From: Lewinellaceae bacterium
GTDB lineage: Bacteria > Bacteroidota > Bacteroidia > Chitinophagales > Saprospiraceae
Assembly: GCA_020636315.1 (NCBI GenBank)
Contig: JACJYA010000001.1
Span: forward strand, 1 to 64,000
DNA: 64,000 bases
Reading direction: 5' to 3'
How positions within the stretch are numbered: the first letter of the stretch is position 1; the number at the start of each line of letters is the position of its first letter. Of the stretch, positions 37,351 to 46,206 are shown one piece after another. The position numbers and the translations under genes were made by a program. The notes beneath the pieces are model-generated. The model searched no databases. It was not told the origin of the DNA and was given only the letters and a program-made list of their open reading frames with translations.

Positions 37351-37540
37351 GATCAGAGATTTTGGTTACTAATAAGGTGCGCGCTTTCTATCCGGTTGGG
37401 TTCAGGGAGGAGTTCCCTGGGATATTATCTAGGTTAAATATAGGAAAACCCTTTATAACTTTTGAATATTACGGCTTTTTAGGTGGAAGGAACTTCAGGA
37501 CTTCATAAGCGCTTCCCATCTGATCGGAACAAAACCATGC

Positions 37541-38395
37541 TTATGCGCCCGGCACCGGCAGCTGAAACGTAAAGGGTTGTGGCTTCCGCGGTTCCACCAC
37601 AACCTTCATCAGCCAGTCGCTTTCCTTGCCGCCGTTGAGTTCGAACCGCAGGAGGTTAGGCGCCAGGAAGCGTTCGAGTTCCAGCTCATGGCCATCGCCG
37701 TGCATGAAAAGGAGCGGTTTGCCGAATGCTTCGGCTTCGGTTTTCAGCGCATCAAAGAATACCTGGTTGGGGTCTTCCTTGTCAAAAACCGGCTGGGCGT
37801 GGCCGAAGACGATGGCGCATTTTACCTTTTTCCCGTATTCATCAAAATTCCGGCGCATCCATTCGGCATCATCGGCCAGGCGCTGCTCTCGCTCCTCTTT
37901 GTCGTGTACTTTGCCGCCCACCAGGTTCAGGCCGATGAAGAGGCATTTCCGGTGAACGAAGGCAAAATTCTCATCCCTGGAGGGCTGGTGGCGGACTTTC
38001 AACGTGCGGCCGGGCCAGTTTTGCTCGAACGCCATGAAGTGCTGCTCCCAGAGCTGCCAGGCAGAATCCGGGTCCTGACAATCGTTCCACTCGTTGTCTC
38101 CGGGGATAATAAAGGTGGTTTTGTTGATGCGTTTCAGAATGCCGGAAGCCTGCGTATAGTATTCCAGGTTGCAGGGGTCCTTCCCCGCCTTAATGTCTCC
38201 GAGGTGAATGGAGAAGTCGTAGTCATCATCCCGGTTGATGGCCTCCACTCCGTCTTTCAGTTTCTCTACTTCTTTTTCCTTGTAGGGCAGGTCGGCAAAG
38301 GCGTAGAAGGTAGTTTTGGGGGCAGTGCAGCCGGGAAGAACAAAAACGGATAATAAAATAACAGCAACGGAGGGTATTTCGGATAGCCTGAACAC
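37541..38395 (-). CDS. Lipoprotein metallophosphoesterase
   Basis: The 284-residue product begins at a GTG (38395; no ATG is available) with a lipoprotein signal ending LPGC. The calcineurin-like phosphoesterase motifs are in order: ADLPY, SIHLGDIK, IPGDNEW, FGHAQP and HGDGH. These supply the Asp, His and Asn ligands of a two-metal centre. The substrate is unknown; the location in the envelope suggests scavenging of phosphate from extracytoplasmic substrates, and the next gene upstream is a second phosphoesterase. The two genes are on the same strand, 112 bases apart, and could be co-transcribed. Confidence 0.85.
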   Translation of the reverse strand: MFRLSEIPSVAVILLSVFVLPGCTAPKTTFYAFADLPYKEKEVEKLKDGVEAINRDDDYDFSIHLGDIKAGKDPCNLEYYTQASGILKRINKTTFIIPGDNEWNDCQDPDSAWQLWEQHFMAFEQNWPGRTLKVRHQPSRDENFAFVHRKCLFIGLNLVGGKVHDKEEREQRLADDAEWMRRNFDEYGKKVKCAIVFGHAQPVFDKEDPNQVFFDALKTEAEAFGKPLLFMHGDGHELELERFLAPNLLRFELNGGKESDWLMKVVVEPRKPQPFTFQLPVPGA

Positions 38396-38507
38396 GATAG
38401 GGTGGTTTTGATTTAAACAGTTTTTTTCAGGGGTTTTAAGGGGGAAGCGACACCTTTTTCACCACGCAGCCATGGGGGAAAGGTTTACCCGGCTGCCCAG
38501 TCGGGCG

Positions 38508-40052
38508 TCACTTCAGGGTTTTCATGTAGGCGATGACCAGGTTGCGCACATCGTTGGGCACCGGCTGGCCGCTGATCTCGAGGGTTTTCCGGGTTTTGTA
38601 TTTAAAATCCCCAAGGAACTCCAGGTTCTGTTCGTTGCCCTGAGCGACAAATTCCGGCAAAACTACCTCGTAGGTATTGCCAATGTTCACCGGGTTGCCC
38701 CCGACGATCCATTGGCTACCCCGGCGTTCGACATTTTTAGCCTGAAAATAGCCTCCGTCACCCCGGTTGGTTATCAGGCCGGTTTCCAGCAGTTTTTCCA
38801 GGACATTGCCGGGCAGTTCCATCCGGACGATTGGGCCGCCAAAGGGAAAAGTACGCAGCACATCGTATTGAGTGACCACCCCCTGAATATCGTCATCCAT
38901 GCGCATGGAGCCGCCATTTACCAGATAAACGTCGGCGCCGGGCCAGGCGGCGGCATAGGCGTCCACGGTAAGTTGCCCGTAATTGGTCGGGCGGCTGCGG
39001 ATAGCCGACTCCTTGCATTCCAAAGGTACTTCAGCAAACATCACCTGCTCATCAGGGTCGTACCCCAGCCCTTCCATAATGCTGTTGACGCTCCCCTGCC
39101 ATTTGTCCACCACCGTTTTTGTAGCAGGGTCATCCTGTATAGAATCATCGATCTTCTTCAGGGTGGAGCGCACTCTGGCAAACCCGGATGCGGGGTTATA
39201 AGTGATGCGGTGAATGTAAACGGATTTTACATTGGCGTCGGCCTTGGTGATGATGGTCTCTTCAGAATAATGATTCATGTTGACGTGGTCGTGCCCCCCC
39301 ATGAAAAGCAGAGGGCCGGGTACTTCCTGCGCCAGCTCGATATCCTCATCTATGTTAAGGTGGGTCAGCCCCACAACCAGGTCCACCTTCGGCCTCAATT
39401 CTTCGTAGGCTTCCCGGAAGGCCTGGGTAACGGGCTCATAGGCAACATAATCCGCCTTGTTGAACGGCAGGACTACCCCTATGATGCCGAGGCGAGCGCG
39501 CTGTCCGTTCTTACCGGTAAATTCATGGATGATGTATCGGGGAATGGGTTGCTCCCTGCCGTTCACCTCCTGTATAAAAGGGCGCTGGTTGCCGCCATCC
39601 GCGCGCTGAACATTGCAGACCGTATATTCGAAGGCGCTCTGATTGATGCGTTTTTCCAGGAGGTCCGCATCTTTGAGGTCGAACTCATGGTTGCCGAAGG
39701 TCGCATAGTCCAGCCCCATGGCATTGAGCACCTCCACCATCTGCTGGCCGGCGATGCGTTCTCCATCCTCCTTTTTCAGGGTGCCGATCACCGAAGGGCT
39801 GAGGAAATCACCGGCCAGAACGGCAATCGTGTTCGGGTTCTCGCTCATCAGTTCCTTCTTCACAGTAGCTACGCGCGCCAGCCCGCCGGCCTTTCCGCCT
39901 TCCAGAGGTGCGATCTCGTAAACGTCATTAAAATGCAGGATGGTGAATTCAATATTTACCGTGGGATCAACGGTAAGAGCGGTCCGGGTGGTATCGCAGG
40001 CGCTGAGCAGGAGGGCCAGCGCCCACAACCAGGGCCAGGAGCGATATTTCAT
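38508..40052 (-). CDS. 5'-nucleotidase family lipoprotein (UshA/CG11883-like)
   Basis: A 514-residue lipoprotein (signal ends LLLSAC) with an N-terminal metallophosphatase domain and a C-terminal 5'-nucleotidase domain. Metal motifs are LHFNDVYE, AGDFLSP, FGNHEFD, LTHLN and GGHDHVN. The first motif has Tyr where UshA has the metal-binding His, as in the CG11883-like subgroup. The C-terminal domain shows RSRPTNYGQL, YLVNGGSMRMDD and RTFPFGGPIVRMELPG, which bind the nucleoside. It should release phosphate and nucleosides from nucleotides in the envelope. Its start lies 27 bases after the stop of sprE, so it may be transcribed with that gene. Confidence 0.9.
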   Translation of the reverse strand: MKYRSWPWLWALALLLSACDTTRTALTVDPTVNIEFTILHFNDVYEIAPLEGGKAGGLARVATVKKELMSENPNTIAVLAGDFLSPSVIGTLKKEDGERIAGQQMVEVLNAMGLDYATFGNHEFDLKDADLLEKRINQSAFEYTVCNVQRADGGNQRPFIQEVNGREQPIPRYIIHEFTGKNGQRARLGIIGVVLPFNKADYVAYEPVTQAFREAYEELRPKVDLVVGLTHLNIDEDIELAQEVPGPLLFMGGHDHVNMNHYSEETIITKADANVKSVYIHRITYNPASGFARVRSTLKKIDDSIQDDPATKTVVDKWQGSVNSIMEGLGYDPDEQVMFAEVPLECKESAIRSRPTNYGQLTVDAYAAAWPGADVYLVNGGSMRMDDDIQGVVTQYDVLRTFPFGGPIVRMELPGNVLEKLLETGLITNRGDGGYFQAKNVERRGSQWIVGGNPVNIGNTYEVVLPEFVAQGNEQNLEFLGDFKYKTRKTLEISGQPVPNDVRNLVIAYMKTLK

Positions 40053-40079
40053 GTGCTATGAATTTGTTCTGCCTCTAAT

Positions 40080-42989
40080 TTATTTCAGATAGTTCAGCTC
40101 AAAGAATGCCCGATAGTTCTGAACCGATTTTTCTTTGAGGATCTCCCGATAGTTGTTGGTAGTAACGGGAAACACCTCATAGGACACAGTGCCCGGAATG
40201 AAATCCGCCGGGTTTTTCCTGATCCCATCGTAGTATTTCATGGCGTCGGCCTTGTCTTTAAAGCGGCGCAGCACCAGGATGGGCAGGCGGGATTCAGCAT
40301 CCGTCCCCAGGTAGATGTTGGAAATGCGAAGGCGGTCCAGCTTATGGTATTTCTCGTTGTAATCCGATACGATGATCTTATTTTTATTGAGGTCAACATC
40401 TTTATCGCCGAATACGATAATGACGTAATGCAGGGCATCATCCTCCACCTGGAACTGTTCGATCTGCTCGCGGGCTCCACCCGGAAGGCTGGCTGAAGCT
40501 TCCCCAAGCAGGCGCAGGATCTCTTTGGCGCGCCGTTGTTCGTCCGTATCCGGATAACGGGCGACCACACCGCGCAAAGCATCCACATAAGCATCTTTGC
40601 CTTCGAGGCTGCCGGTGCTCATAGCGGCCAGCAGGGCGAATTTCGGCTGATAGGCATTGGCAGCGCCGAATTTTTCTTTTGCCGCGACGCTTTTATCATA
40701 CGCTTCGCGATAATTGCCATTGGTAAAGGCGGCGTAGGTTTGATTATAGTATTCGTTGAGCAGGCGGTCTTCTCTGGCCAGTTCTTCGACGAAGGCGGGG
40801 TTTCTGATCACCATGGCATACTTGGAGTTCTGGTATTTTTCGAGGATCTTACCTGCGTACAAGTCTGCCTTGGCTTTTTGTCCCATTCCATCGAAAATGA
40901 TATACAGCTGGTACCAGGATTCCAGTTCGTAATTGTTGTCGGGGTAACGGCTATCAAGTGTTTCGAACATTTCGATCGCTTTGGGGAGGTTCTCCAGGCG
41001 TTCCCGGTAGAGGGACCCCAGCTTGAACATCGCCTCCTGAATCTTGAGGTTGGCCGCCATGATCTCGCCTTCTGTTTTCGGCACGTTGCCCAGGAGCTGG
41101 CTGATCTCTTCTTCTGTGAGAACATCCGGGGTTGTAACGGCCAATTCCTCTTCTCCTTCTTCTTCGAAGGCGCCGGTTTCCTGTTTACCCGAACGGCGCC
41201 AGTTATCTTCCAGCGGCCGGGCGCCCCATTTGCGCTGGAATTCCCGGGCGCCCCGTTTCAGGGCCCGGTCATCATAAGCAAAAAAGCTGCTTTCCTTCTG
41301 GAGGGCTCCGCCGCCGCCGATCGAGCGGCGGGGGGTGGTAGCCAGGCTGGAAGGAGTACCGGCCTTGGCGGCTATCTTCTGGCGGCGCAGCTCATCCTGT
41401 TGCTTTTTGATGGCCCAGGCCAGCTCTTCCCTTTCCTTGTCGCTCATACGGCTGATCCGCAACAGGCTGTCCTGTAAGGCAATAACCTGAATATTTTCAG
41501 CGATCTCCGTCAGGTTGTTGCTCAGCCCCTGCACCCGAAGGTACCGGCTGTCTGTGGCAGGCATCACCTGCAGGGTGCTGTCGTAATAATTTTTTGCCTG
41601 CACATAGTCCTCGGTTTCGTTGTAGAGGTCGGCCAGGGTCAGGTATGACTCGGCCCGCTGGGCCTGGTTCTGGGTGCTGAACCGGAGGGAAAGCTCCAGA
41701 TTTTTAATGGCTTCTTCCTTTTCTCCGTTTTTCAGGGCGATCTGGGCAAGAGCAAAATAGACCTGATCCTGGTAATCGGCATTTTTGGGGTCCTTCAGCA
41801 GGTTGGCCAGGTTTTCCCTCGCCTCAGAAGCGGAGCCGCTGCCACTGGCCCAGGCGTTCTGGGCAATGTTCAGCTTGCAGTTAAACTCCATTTCATACCC
41901 GGGCTTGAGCTTCAGCGCCTGTTCAAAGGCAGCATAGGCGGCCGTGGCGTTGCCATTCATCTGGTAGATCTGGGCCATGATATAAGCATAACGGGCCCGC
42001 TGTTTTTTATCCTTTTCGGCGGCAATGGCATTTTCCAGCGCGGGCAGGGCCTGTACGTAATCCTTGCGATGGATGTGATAATAAGCTCTGACGGCTTCCA
42101 ACTGGCCGCGAATATCCGAGTAGGTATTCATATCATTTTCCAGCTCACCCATATAAGCCACTGCCGCGTCATAATTGTCGCGTTCTATCATCGTGCGCGC
42201 CAGCCAAAGCAAGCCTTCCTGATAGGCCGGGCGGTGCTTGAGAAGGCCGTCATCGTTACCGGGCTTATCTTCTTTTTCTTCCTTTTCTTCTTCAGCCGCC
42301 GCCATTTCTTCTTCAGCTTGTGCCTCATTTCCGCTATCGCGTTTCAGGATTTCGGGGCGGGGTGGAGCTTTGGCTCCCTTTTTCTTGGCTTTTTTTACTG
42401 CTTTCTTATACTGCTTAAGGGCGCGTTCCTTTTGTTTATCGAGCTTGCTCATCTTGCCCTTTTTACTGCTTTTCTTTCCCCGGCGGCTCTTTCTTTTTTT
42501 CTTCTTCTTTTTGACCTTCTTGTCCTGCTTGCTTACTTTTTCCCTTTCCTTCATCTTTTCCGGGCTGTACTCCGCGGCCAGATAGCGCAAGGTCTCCTCG
42601 GCCGCCTCATAGTCCTGTTTCAGATACTGGGCTTTGCCCACCAGCAGGTAGCAATCATCGGTCCATTTGCTATAGCGATGCAGGTTGACCACCACTGTGA
42701 CCTTCTTGATGGCTTCATCCAGGTTGGGCGATTCAGCCTGGGCATTTTCCACCGCCACATACTCATACATAGGAAGCAGGCGGGTGTAATTGTCCTGATG
42801 TTGCTCATTCAGGGATTCCATACTGGCGGCCAGCAATTCTTCGGCATTGAAATAACCGTTGTAATGAGCCGTCGTATTGTGATAAAGTTCCCCCAGAGCA
42901 GACATGTCACTTCTGCTCTTCTGCGTGGTGCAGGCGGAAAGAAGGGAGAGTATTATGAGAACCAGCGATACCTTGATTATGCGTTTCAA
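40080..42989 (-). CDS. sprE: Type IX secretion lipoprotein SprE/PorW
   Basis: This is a TPR-rich periplasmic lipoprotein of the type IX secretion and gliding system. The signal KRIIKVSLVLIILSLLSAC is followed by the family's NTTAHYNGYFNAEELL motif, many TPR units, and a C-terminal SPOR-like module. The TTG at 42989 gives a compact signal peptide; GTG 43025 and TTG 43022 are in-frame alternatives, but a hairpin (43024-43044) overlaps them. Residues about 145-213 are an extraordinary Lys/Arg-rich stretch followed by a Glu-rich block (about 225-243), which interrupts the TPR array. In known systems SprE/PorW links to the PorK/N ring. The neighbours fit: an M23 peptidase diverges from it, and T9SS cargo genes are nearby. 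Confidence 0.88.
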   Translation of the reverse strand: MKRIIKVSLVLIILSLLSACTTQKSRSDMSALGELYHNTTAHYNGYFNAEELLAASMESLNEQHQDNYTRLLPMYEYVAVENAQAESPNLDEAIKKVTVVVNLHRYSKWTDDCYLLVGKAQYLKQDYEAAEETLRYLAAEYSPEKMKEREKVSKQDKKVKKKKKKRKSRRGKKSSKKGKMSKLDKQKERALKQYKKAVKKAKKKGAKAPPRPEILKRDSGNEAQAEEEMAAAEEEKEEKEDKPGNDDGLLKHRPAYQEGLLWLARTMIERDNYDAAVAYMGELENDMNTYSDIRGQLEAVRAYYHIHRKDYVQALPALENAIAAEKDKKQRARYAYIMAQIYQMNGNATAAYAAFEQALKLKPGYEMEFNCKLNIAQNAWASGSGSASEARENLANLLKDPKNADYQDQVYFALAQIALKNGEKEEAIKNLELSLRFSTQNQAQRAESYLTLADLYNETEDYVQAKNYYDSTLQVMPATDSRYLRVQGLSNNLTEIAENIQVIALQDSLLRISRMSDKEREELAWAIKKQQDELRRQKIAAKAGTPSSLATTPRRSIGGGGALQKESSFFAYDDRALKRGAREFQRKWGARPLEDNWRRSGKQETGAFEEEGEEELAVTTPDVLTEEEISQLLGNVPKTEGEIMAANLKIQEAMFKLGSLYRERLENLPKAIEMFETLDSRYPDNNYELESWYQLYIIFDGMGQKAKADLYAGKILEKYQNSKYAMVIRNPAFVEELAREDRLLNEYYNQTYAAFTNGNYREAYDKSVAAKEKFGAANAYQPKFALLAAMSTGSLEGKDAYVDALRGVVARYPDTDEQRRAKEILRLLGEASASLPGGAREQIEQFQVEDDALHYVIIVFGDKDVDLNKNKIIVSDYNEKYHKLDRLRISNIYLGTDAESRLPILVLRRFKDKADAMKYYDGIRKNPADFIPGTVSYEVFPVTTNNYREILKEKSVQNYRAFFELNYLK

Positions 42990-43313
42990 ATCCTGATCTT
43001 TTTGTCTTCTGAATAATGGCAACACCTGTCTTTTATTGACAGGTATAAAAAGAAAATGTTATTTTTCTTGCAAACCTCTGCACTGTCGGCATAACTTTGT
43101 AGCCCGGAGGCAAATACAGCCGGGCGTTTTTGACGGCGCCGATTAATCCATTTGGTTGGCGGCGTCGTTATATTAACGTCGAAAGGCAAAATTATTTTAT
43201 TATTTAAAGACTTCAAAGCGGGTATTTTAACCTTCATCGTTTATTTTCCGGAAACCTCCCTTATTGGCGAGGGGTGGAAGGCCTGCAAGATTTGAAGAAA
43301 CGGAGCAATCCTA

Positions 43314-44210
43314 ATGGCAGCGGAGAACGAAAATGCAAAAAGCAGGTGGAAGAGGCTCAAAGAGCAGATGAGCCATACGTACCGGCTCATAGTGATGAAC
43401 AATGAGACCTTTGAAGAAGTGGGGTCATACCGGCTGACCTTGCTCAATGTCTATATCCTCATCAGCACTATACTGGTCATGGTCGCGGTCCTGGTAGTCC
43501 TTGCCGTGGCCTTTACGCCACTCAAACGTTATATGCCCGGATACGGAGAGGGGGGAGAGAACCGCGAGGAAGTGGAGGAGCTTTACCGGGAAGTAAAAAC
43601 TCTGGAAAAACAACTGGCGGCCCAGAAAGAATTTTCCTCCAGTATGCAAAAAGTGCTGGTAGGTGATGTGGAAACTGCCGACGACATCATTCGGTCCAAC
43701 AACCCCGGTGATACCGTTGGCCAGGTAGAACGCTCCCTGGAAGAAGAGCAACTCCGGCAGGAGATGGAACTCCAGAAAGTAGGCCTGGCCGCTCAGCGCC
43801 CCCGCACCGCCAATTTTTCACCCCGCGATGTGCCTCTCGAACAAATGTATTTCAACTCACCGGTCAGAGGAGAGATATCGGCAGGCTTCATGCCCGACAA
43901 GAAGCATTTCGGGGTCGATGTGCTCGCTCCTAAAAACACGGCCATTCAGGCTGCAATGGACGGTTACATCTTCTTCTCCGACTGGACCCTGGAAACGGGT
44001 AATACCATTGGCATACAACATGCCAATAATACCATCACTTTCTACAAACACAATTCAGCCCTGCTCAAAAAGGCCGGAAGCTTCGTCAAAGCAGGAGAAG
44101 CGGTGGCCATAATCGGCAATACCGGCACACTCTCCGACGGGCCACACCTGCATTTTGAGCTCTGGCATAAAGGAAATCCGGTTGATCCCAGAGACTACAT
44201 AAAATTTTAG
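43314..44210 (+). CDS. M23 family peptidoglycan endopeptidase
   Basis: A 298-residue inner-membrane anchored peptidase. There is a short cytoplasmic N-terminus, one helix at about residues 43-68, a coiled coil (about 80-160), then the M23 (LytM) domain at about 180-298. The zinc site is intact: HFGVDV gives His and Asp, and HLHFEL gives the last His. M23 enzymes cut peptide cross-links of peptidoglycan. The overall shape is that of Bacteroidota M23 proteins found next to sprE/porW, which suggests a role in wall remodelling around the secretion machine. It diverges from sprE across about 290 bases. Confidence 0.9.
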   Translation: MAAENENAKSRWKRLKEQMSHTYRLIVMNNETFEEVGSYRLTLLNVYILISTILVMVAVLVVLAVAFTPLKRYMPGYGEGGENREEVEELYREVKTLEKQLAAQKEFSSSMQKVLVGDVETADDIIRSNNPGDTVGQVERSLEEEQLRQEMELQKVGLAAQRPRTANFSPRDVPLEQMYFNSPVRGEISAGFMPDKKHFGVDVLAPKNTAIQAAMDGYIFFSDWTLETGNTIGIQHANNTITFYKHNSALLKKAGSFVKAGEAVAIIGNTGTLSDGPHLHFELWHKGNPVDPRDYIKF

Positions 44211-44606
44211 AGATGCTTGTCTGGAATTTCAGCCCAAAGGATAAATTCCCATCAAGCTCGTAATCCCCGAAACAGCAGCTACCTGCTTACCTCCCAGCTT
44301 CCCGGCCACATTAAAACCAAATTATCCATGCCGGCAAGGAGCCTTTATGCCGAAAAGGCCCGGTTGCCGGTTTGAGAACGAATTATTGATTATAGCCTGA
44401 ACCCAATAGTTAAGTGTCCGGACAATCTCAGCCTGATCTGTTCTACTTCGGAAGTAATGCGATAAGGGCATTTTCTGATTGGATTGTTATATGGCTGAAT
44501 TGTTGTATTGTTCTGGCCCGGGCACAGCCTTGGCCGTTCATCAGTTTGTGCATTGCCCGTGCCATAGCTATTTGGCCACCCTTTACTAGATTTAAACCAG
44601 TTGTCC
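44211..44606. other. Intergenic region, no gene seen
   Basis: Apart from the hairpin at 44331-44370 I see no coding signal. The last 150 bases are AT-rich and should hold the promoter of the HAD-like gene, but no exact TAnnTTTG box was found. Confidence 0.4.
44331..44370. terminator. Imperfect hairpin downstream of the M23 gene
   Basis: ccggcaagga at 44331 pairs with the complementary end at 44370 through gcctttat / aaaggcc, giving a stem of about 15 bp with one mismatch region. There is no strong T-run after it, so termination is uncertain. Confidence 0.3.
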
Positions 44607-45041
44607 ATGAGTACACAAAAAAATCAGAATTTACAGGATGCCTACAATAAAAAAGGGGAGAAAGTCAGCCCGCTCCTGCCCGAAGGGGTCAAGAATTTTA
44701 TGATCGACATAGACGGGACGATATGCGATGACATCCCCAACGAAGAGCCCGAACGCATGCTGACGGTCCTGCCCTATCCCGATGCACTGAAGATCATCAA
44801 TAAATGGTATAACGAAGGCCACATCATCACCTTTTTCACTTCCCGGACCGAAGAACACCGGGAGATCACTGAGAAATGGCTGCATAAAAACGGGTTCAAA
44901 TACCACAATATGATCATGAACAAGCCCCGGGGCGGCAATTACCATTGGGTCGATAACCACATCGTCAAAGCCACCCGTTTCAAGGGCAAGTTCACCGACC
45001 TGGTGGTCCGCAATCATGATATTGAGGTGTTTAAGCCGTGA
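44607..45041 (+). CDS. HAD-superfamily phosphatase-like protein
   Basis: A small cytoplasmic protein of 144 residues with HAD motif I as FMIDIDGTICDD, motif II as FFTSRTEEH (the Thr-Ser), a Lys in MNKPRGG and a late acidic VDNH. Such short HAD proteins are sometimes annotated as phosphoheptose isomerase-associated in Bacteroidota, but the sequence itself supports only a HAD phosphatase-type fold. The ATG at 44607 is preferred over an in-frame TTG two codons earlier. It converges with the epimerase gene across a hairpin. Confidence 0.8.
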   Translation: MSTQKNQNLQDAYNKKGEKVSPLLPEGVKNFMIDIDGTICDDIPNEEPERMLTVLPYPDALKIINKWYNEGHIITFFTSRTEEHREITEKWLHKNGFKYHNMIMNKPRGGNYHWVDNHIVKATRFKGKFTDLVVRNHDIEVFKP

Positions 45042-45052
45042 TTCGGGATCCG

Positions 45053-45079
45053 GGATTCGTTTTAACGGATTACGAATCC
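45053..45079. terminator. Hairpin between convergent genes
   Basis: ggattcgt (45053-45060) and acgaatcc (45072-45079) form a perfect 8-bp stem. It is flanked by further partly complementary gattcg/cgaaatc sequence, and lies between two convergent stops. Confidence 0.4.
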
Positions 45080-45092
45080 GCGAATTACGAAA

Positions 45093-46004
45093 TCACACCT
45101 TGCGTTCCAGCAGGCTGGGCAGCGCCTTTTCCAGTGTAGGGTAAGAGAATTCGAAGCCGGCCTTTTCTATTTTTTCCGAACTGGCCCGGGTACTTGACAG
45201 TATCGTATCGGCCATTTCCCCCATCGCCAGGCGCAACGCGAAAGCCGGGGCGGGGAAAATGAATGCCGGCTTGCCAAGGGCGACTTTAATGGCCTCCGTC
45301 AATTCCTTATTGGTAGCCGGGTTGGGAGCCGCACCATTATACACTCCTTCCATAGCGGTATCTTCCATAGCGCGGATGAACATCCGGCAAATGTCGTCGA
45401 TATGGATCCAGCTATACCACTGGCTGCCGTCTCCGAAGTAAACGCCGGTTCTGAACTGGAAAGGCAAAAGCATTTTTTCCAGTGCTCCTCCCCGGGTTGA
45501 AAGGACGATACCGATACGCAGGGCCACGGACCGGACGCCTGCCCGGGCAATTTCATCAATCGCATTCTCCCAGGCAATGCAGCTTTCAGAGAGGAACCCA
45601 TCGCCGGGAGGCGAGTCTTCATAGAGCCATTCATTGCCACGGTCGCCGTAATAACCTATGGCCGCACTGGAGAGATAGGCCTGCGGAAAATGCTGCAATC
45701 GCTCGAAGGCGGACAACAAGGTGCTGGCGCTATCCACCCGGCTTTGAACGATCACGCGTTTCCGGGCGCTCGTCCAGGGTTTGTCGGCAATACCGGCGCC
45801 TGCCAGGTTGACCACAAAATCCGAACGACGGATGGCTTCGTCTTCTATCTGGTTTTGGGCGGGATCCCAACGATAGGTAGTAAAAACGGCATTCGGCCGG
45901 GGGCGGCGGCTGAGGTGAAGTACTTCATGGCCCGCCTCCCGAAGCAACTGGCTTAGCCGGCTGCCGATCAGGCCACTTCCTCCGGGAATGAGAACTGTTG
46001 ACAT
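45093..46004 (-). CDS. TIGR01777 family epimerase (SDR, YfcH-like)
   Basis: A 303-residue extended-SDR protein. The N-terminal Rossmann motif is IPGGSGLIGSRL. NLAGAGIADKPW, SSAAIGYYGDRG, the active-site-region Tyr-Tyr-Gly and WYSWIHIDDICRMF are typical of the family, with the C-terminal block FIFPAPAFALRLAMGEMA. These NAD(P)-binding proteins are annotated as nucleoside-diphosphate-sugar epimerases, but the substrate is unknown. It stands alone, divergent from the peptide-importer genes. Confidence 0.9.
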   Translation of the reverse strand: MSTVLIPGGSGLIGSRLSQLLREAGHEVLHLSRRPRPNAVFTTYRWDPAQNQIEDEAIRRSDFVVNLAGAGIADKPWTSARKRVIVQSRVDSASTLLSAFERLQHFPQAYLSSAAIGYYGDRGNEWLYEDSPPGDGFLSESCIAWENAIDEIARAGVRSVALRIGIVLSTRGGALEKMLLPFQFRTGVYFGDGSQWYSWIHIDDICRMFIRAMEDTAMEGVYNGAAPNPATNKELTEAIKVALGKPAFIFPAPAFALRLAMGEMADTILSSTRASSEKIEKAGFEFSYPTLEKALPSLLERKV

Positions 46005-46206
46005 ATCTTCTTAGCTGGTTTTAGTTTACAAACAAGGATGAGGAAGCAAGGTTTAATGTTCACAATAGACTGTGCCTGACAAATTTTTTTTTTATTTGCT
46101 GCTCAAATCCTGTAATTTAGGGCACTTTTAGAAGCTTTTGAATTTGATGCTCAGGTTTTACCTCTCCAGTCCGCCATTGCTACATGCCAAAAAATCCCAA
46201 AGAAAT

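Noticed and set aside
38472..40061. Long plus-strand open frame opposite the 5'-nucleotidase gene
   Set aside because: The minus strand encodes a complete nucleotidase with all motifs; the antisense frame is a composition shadow.
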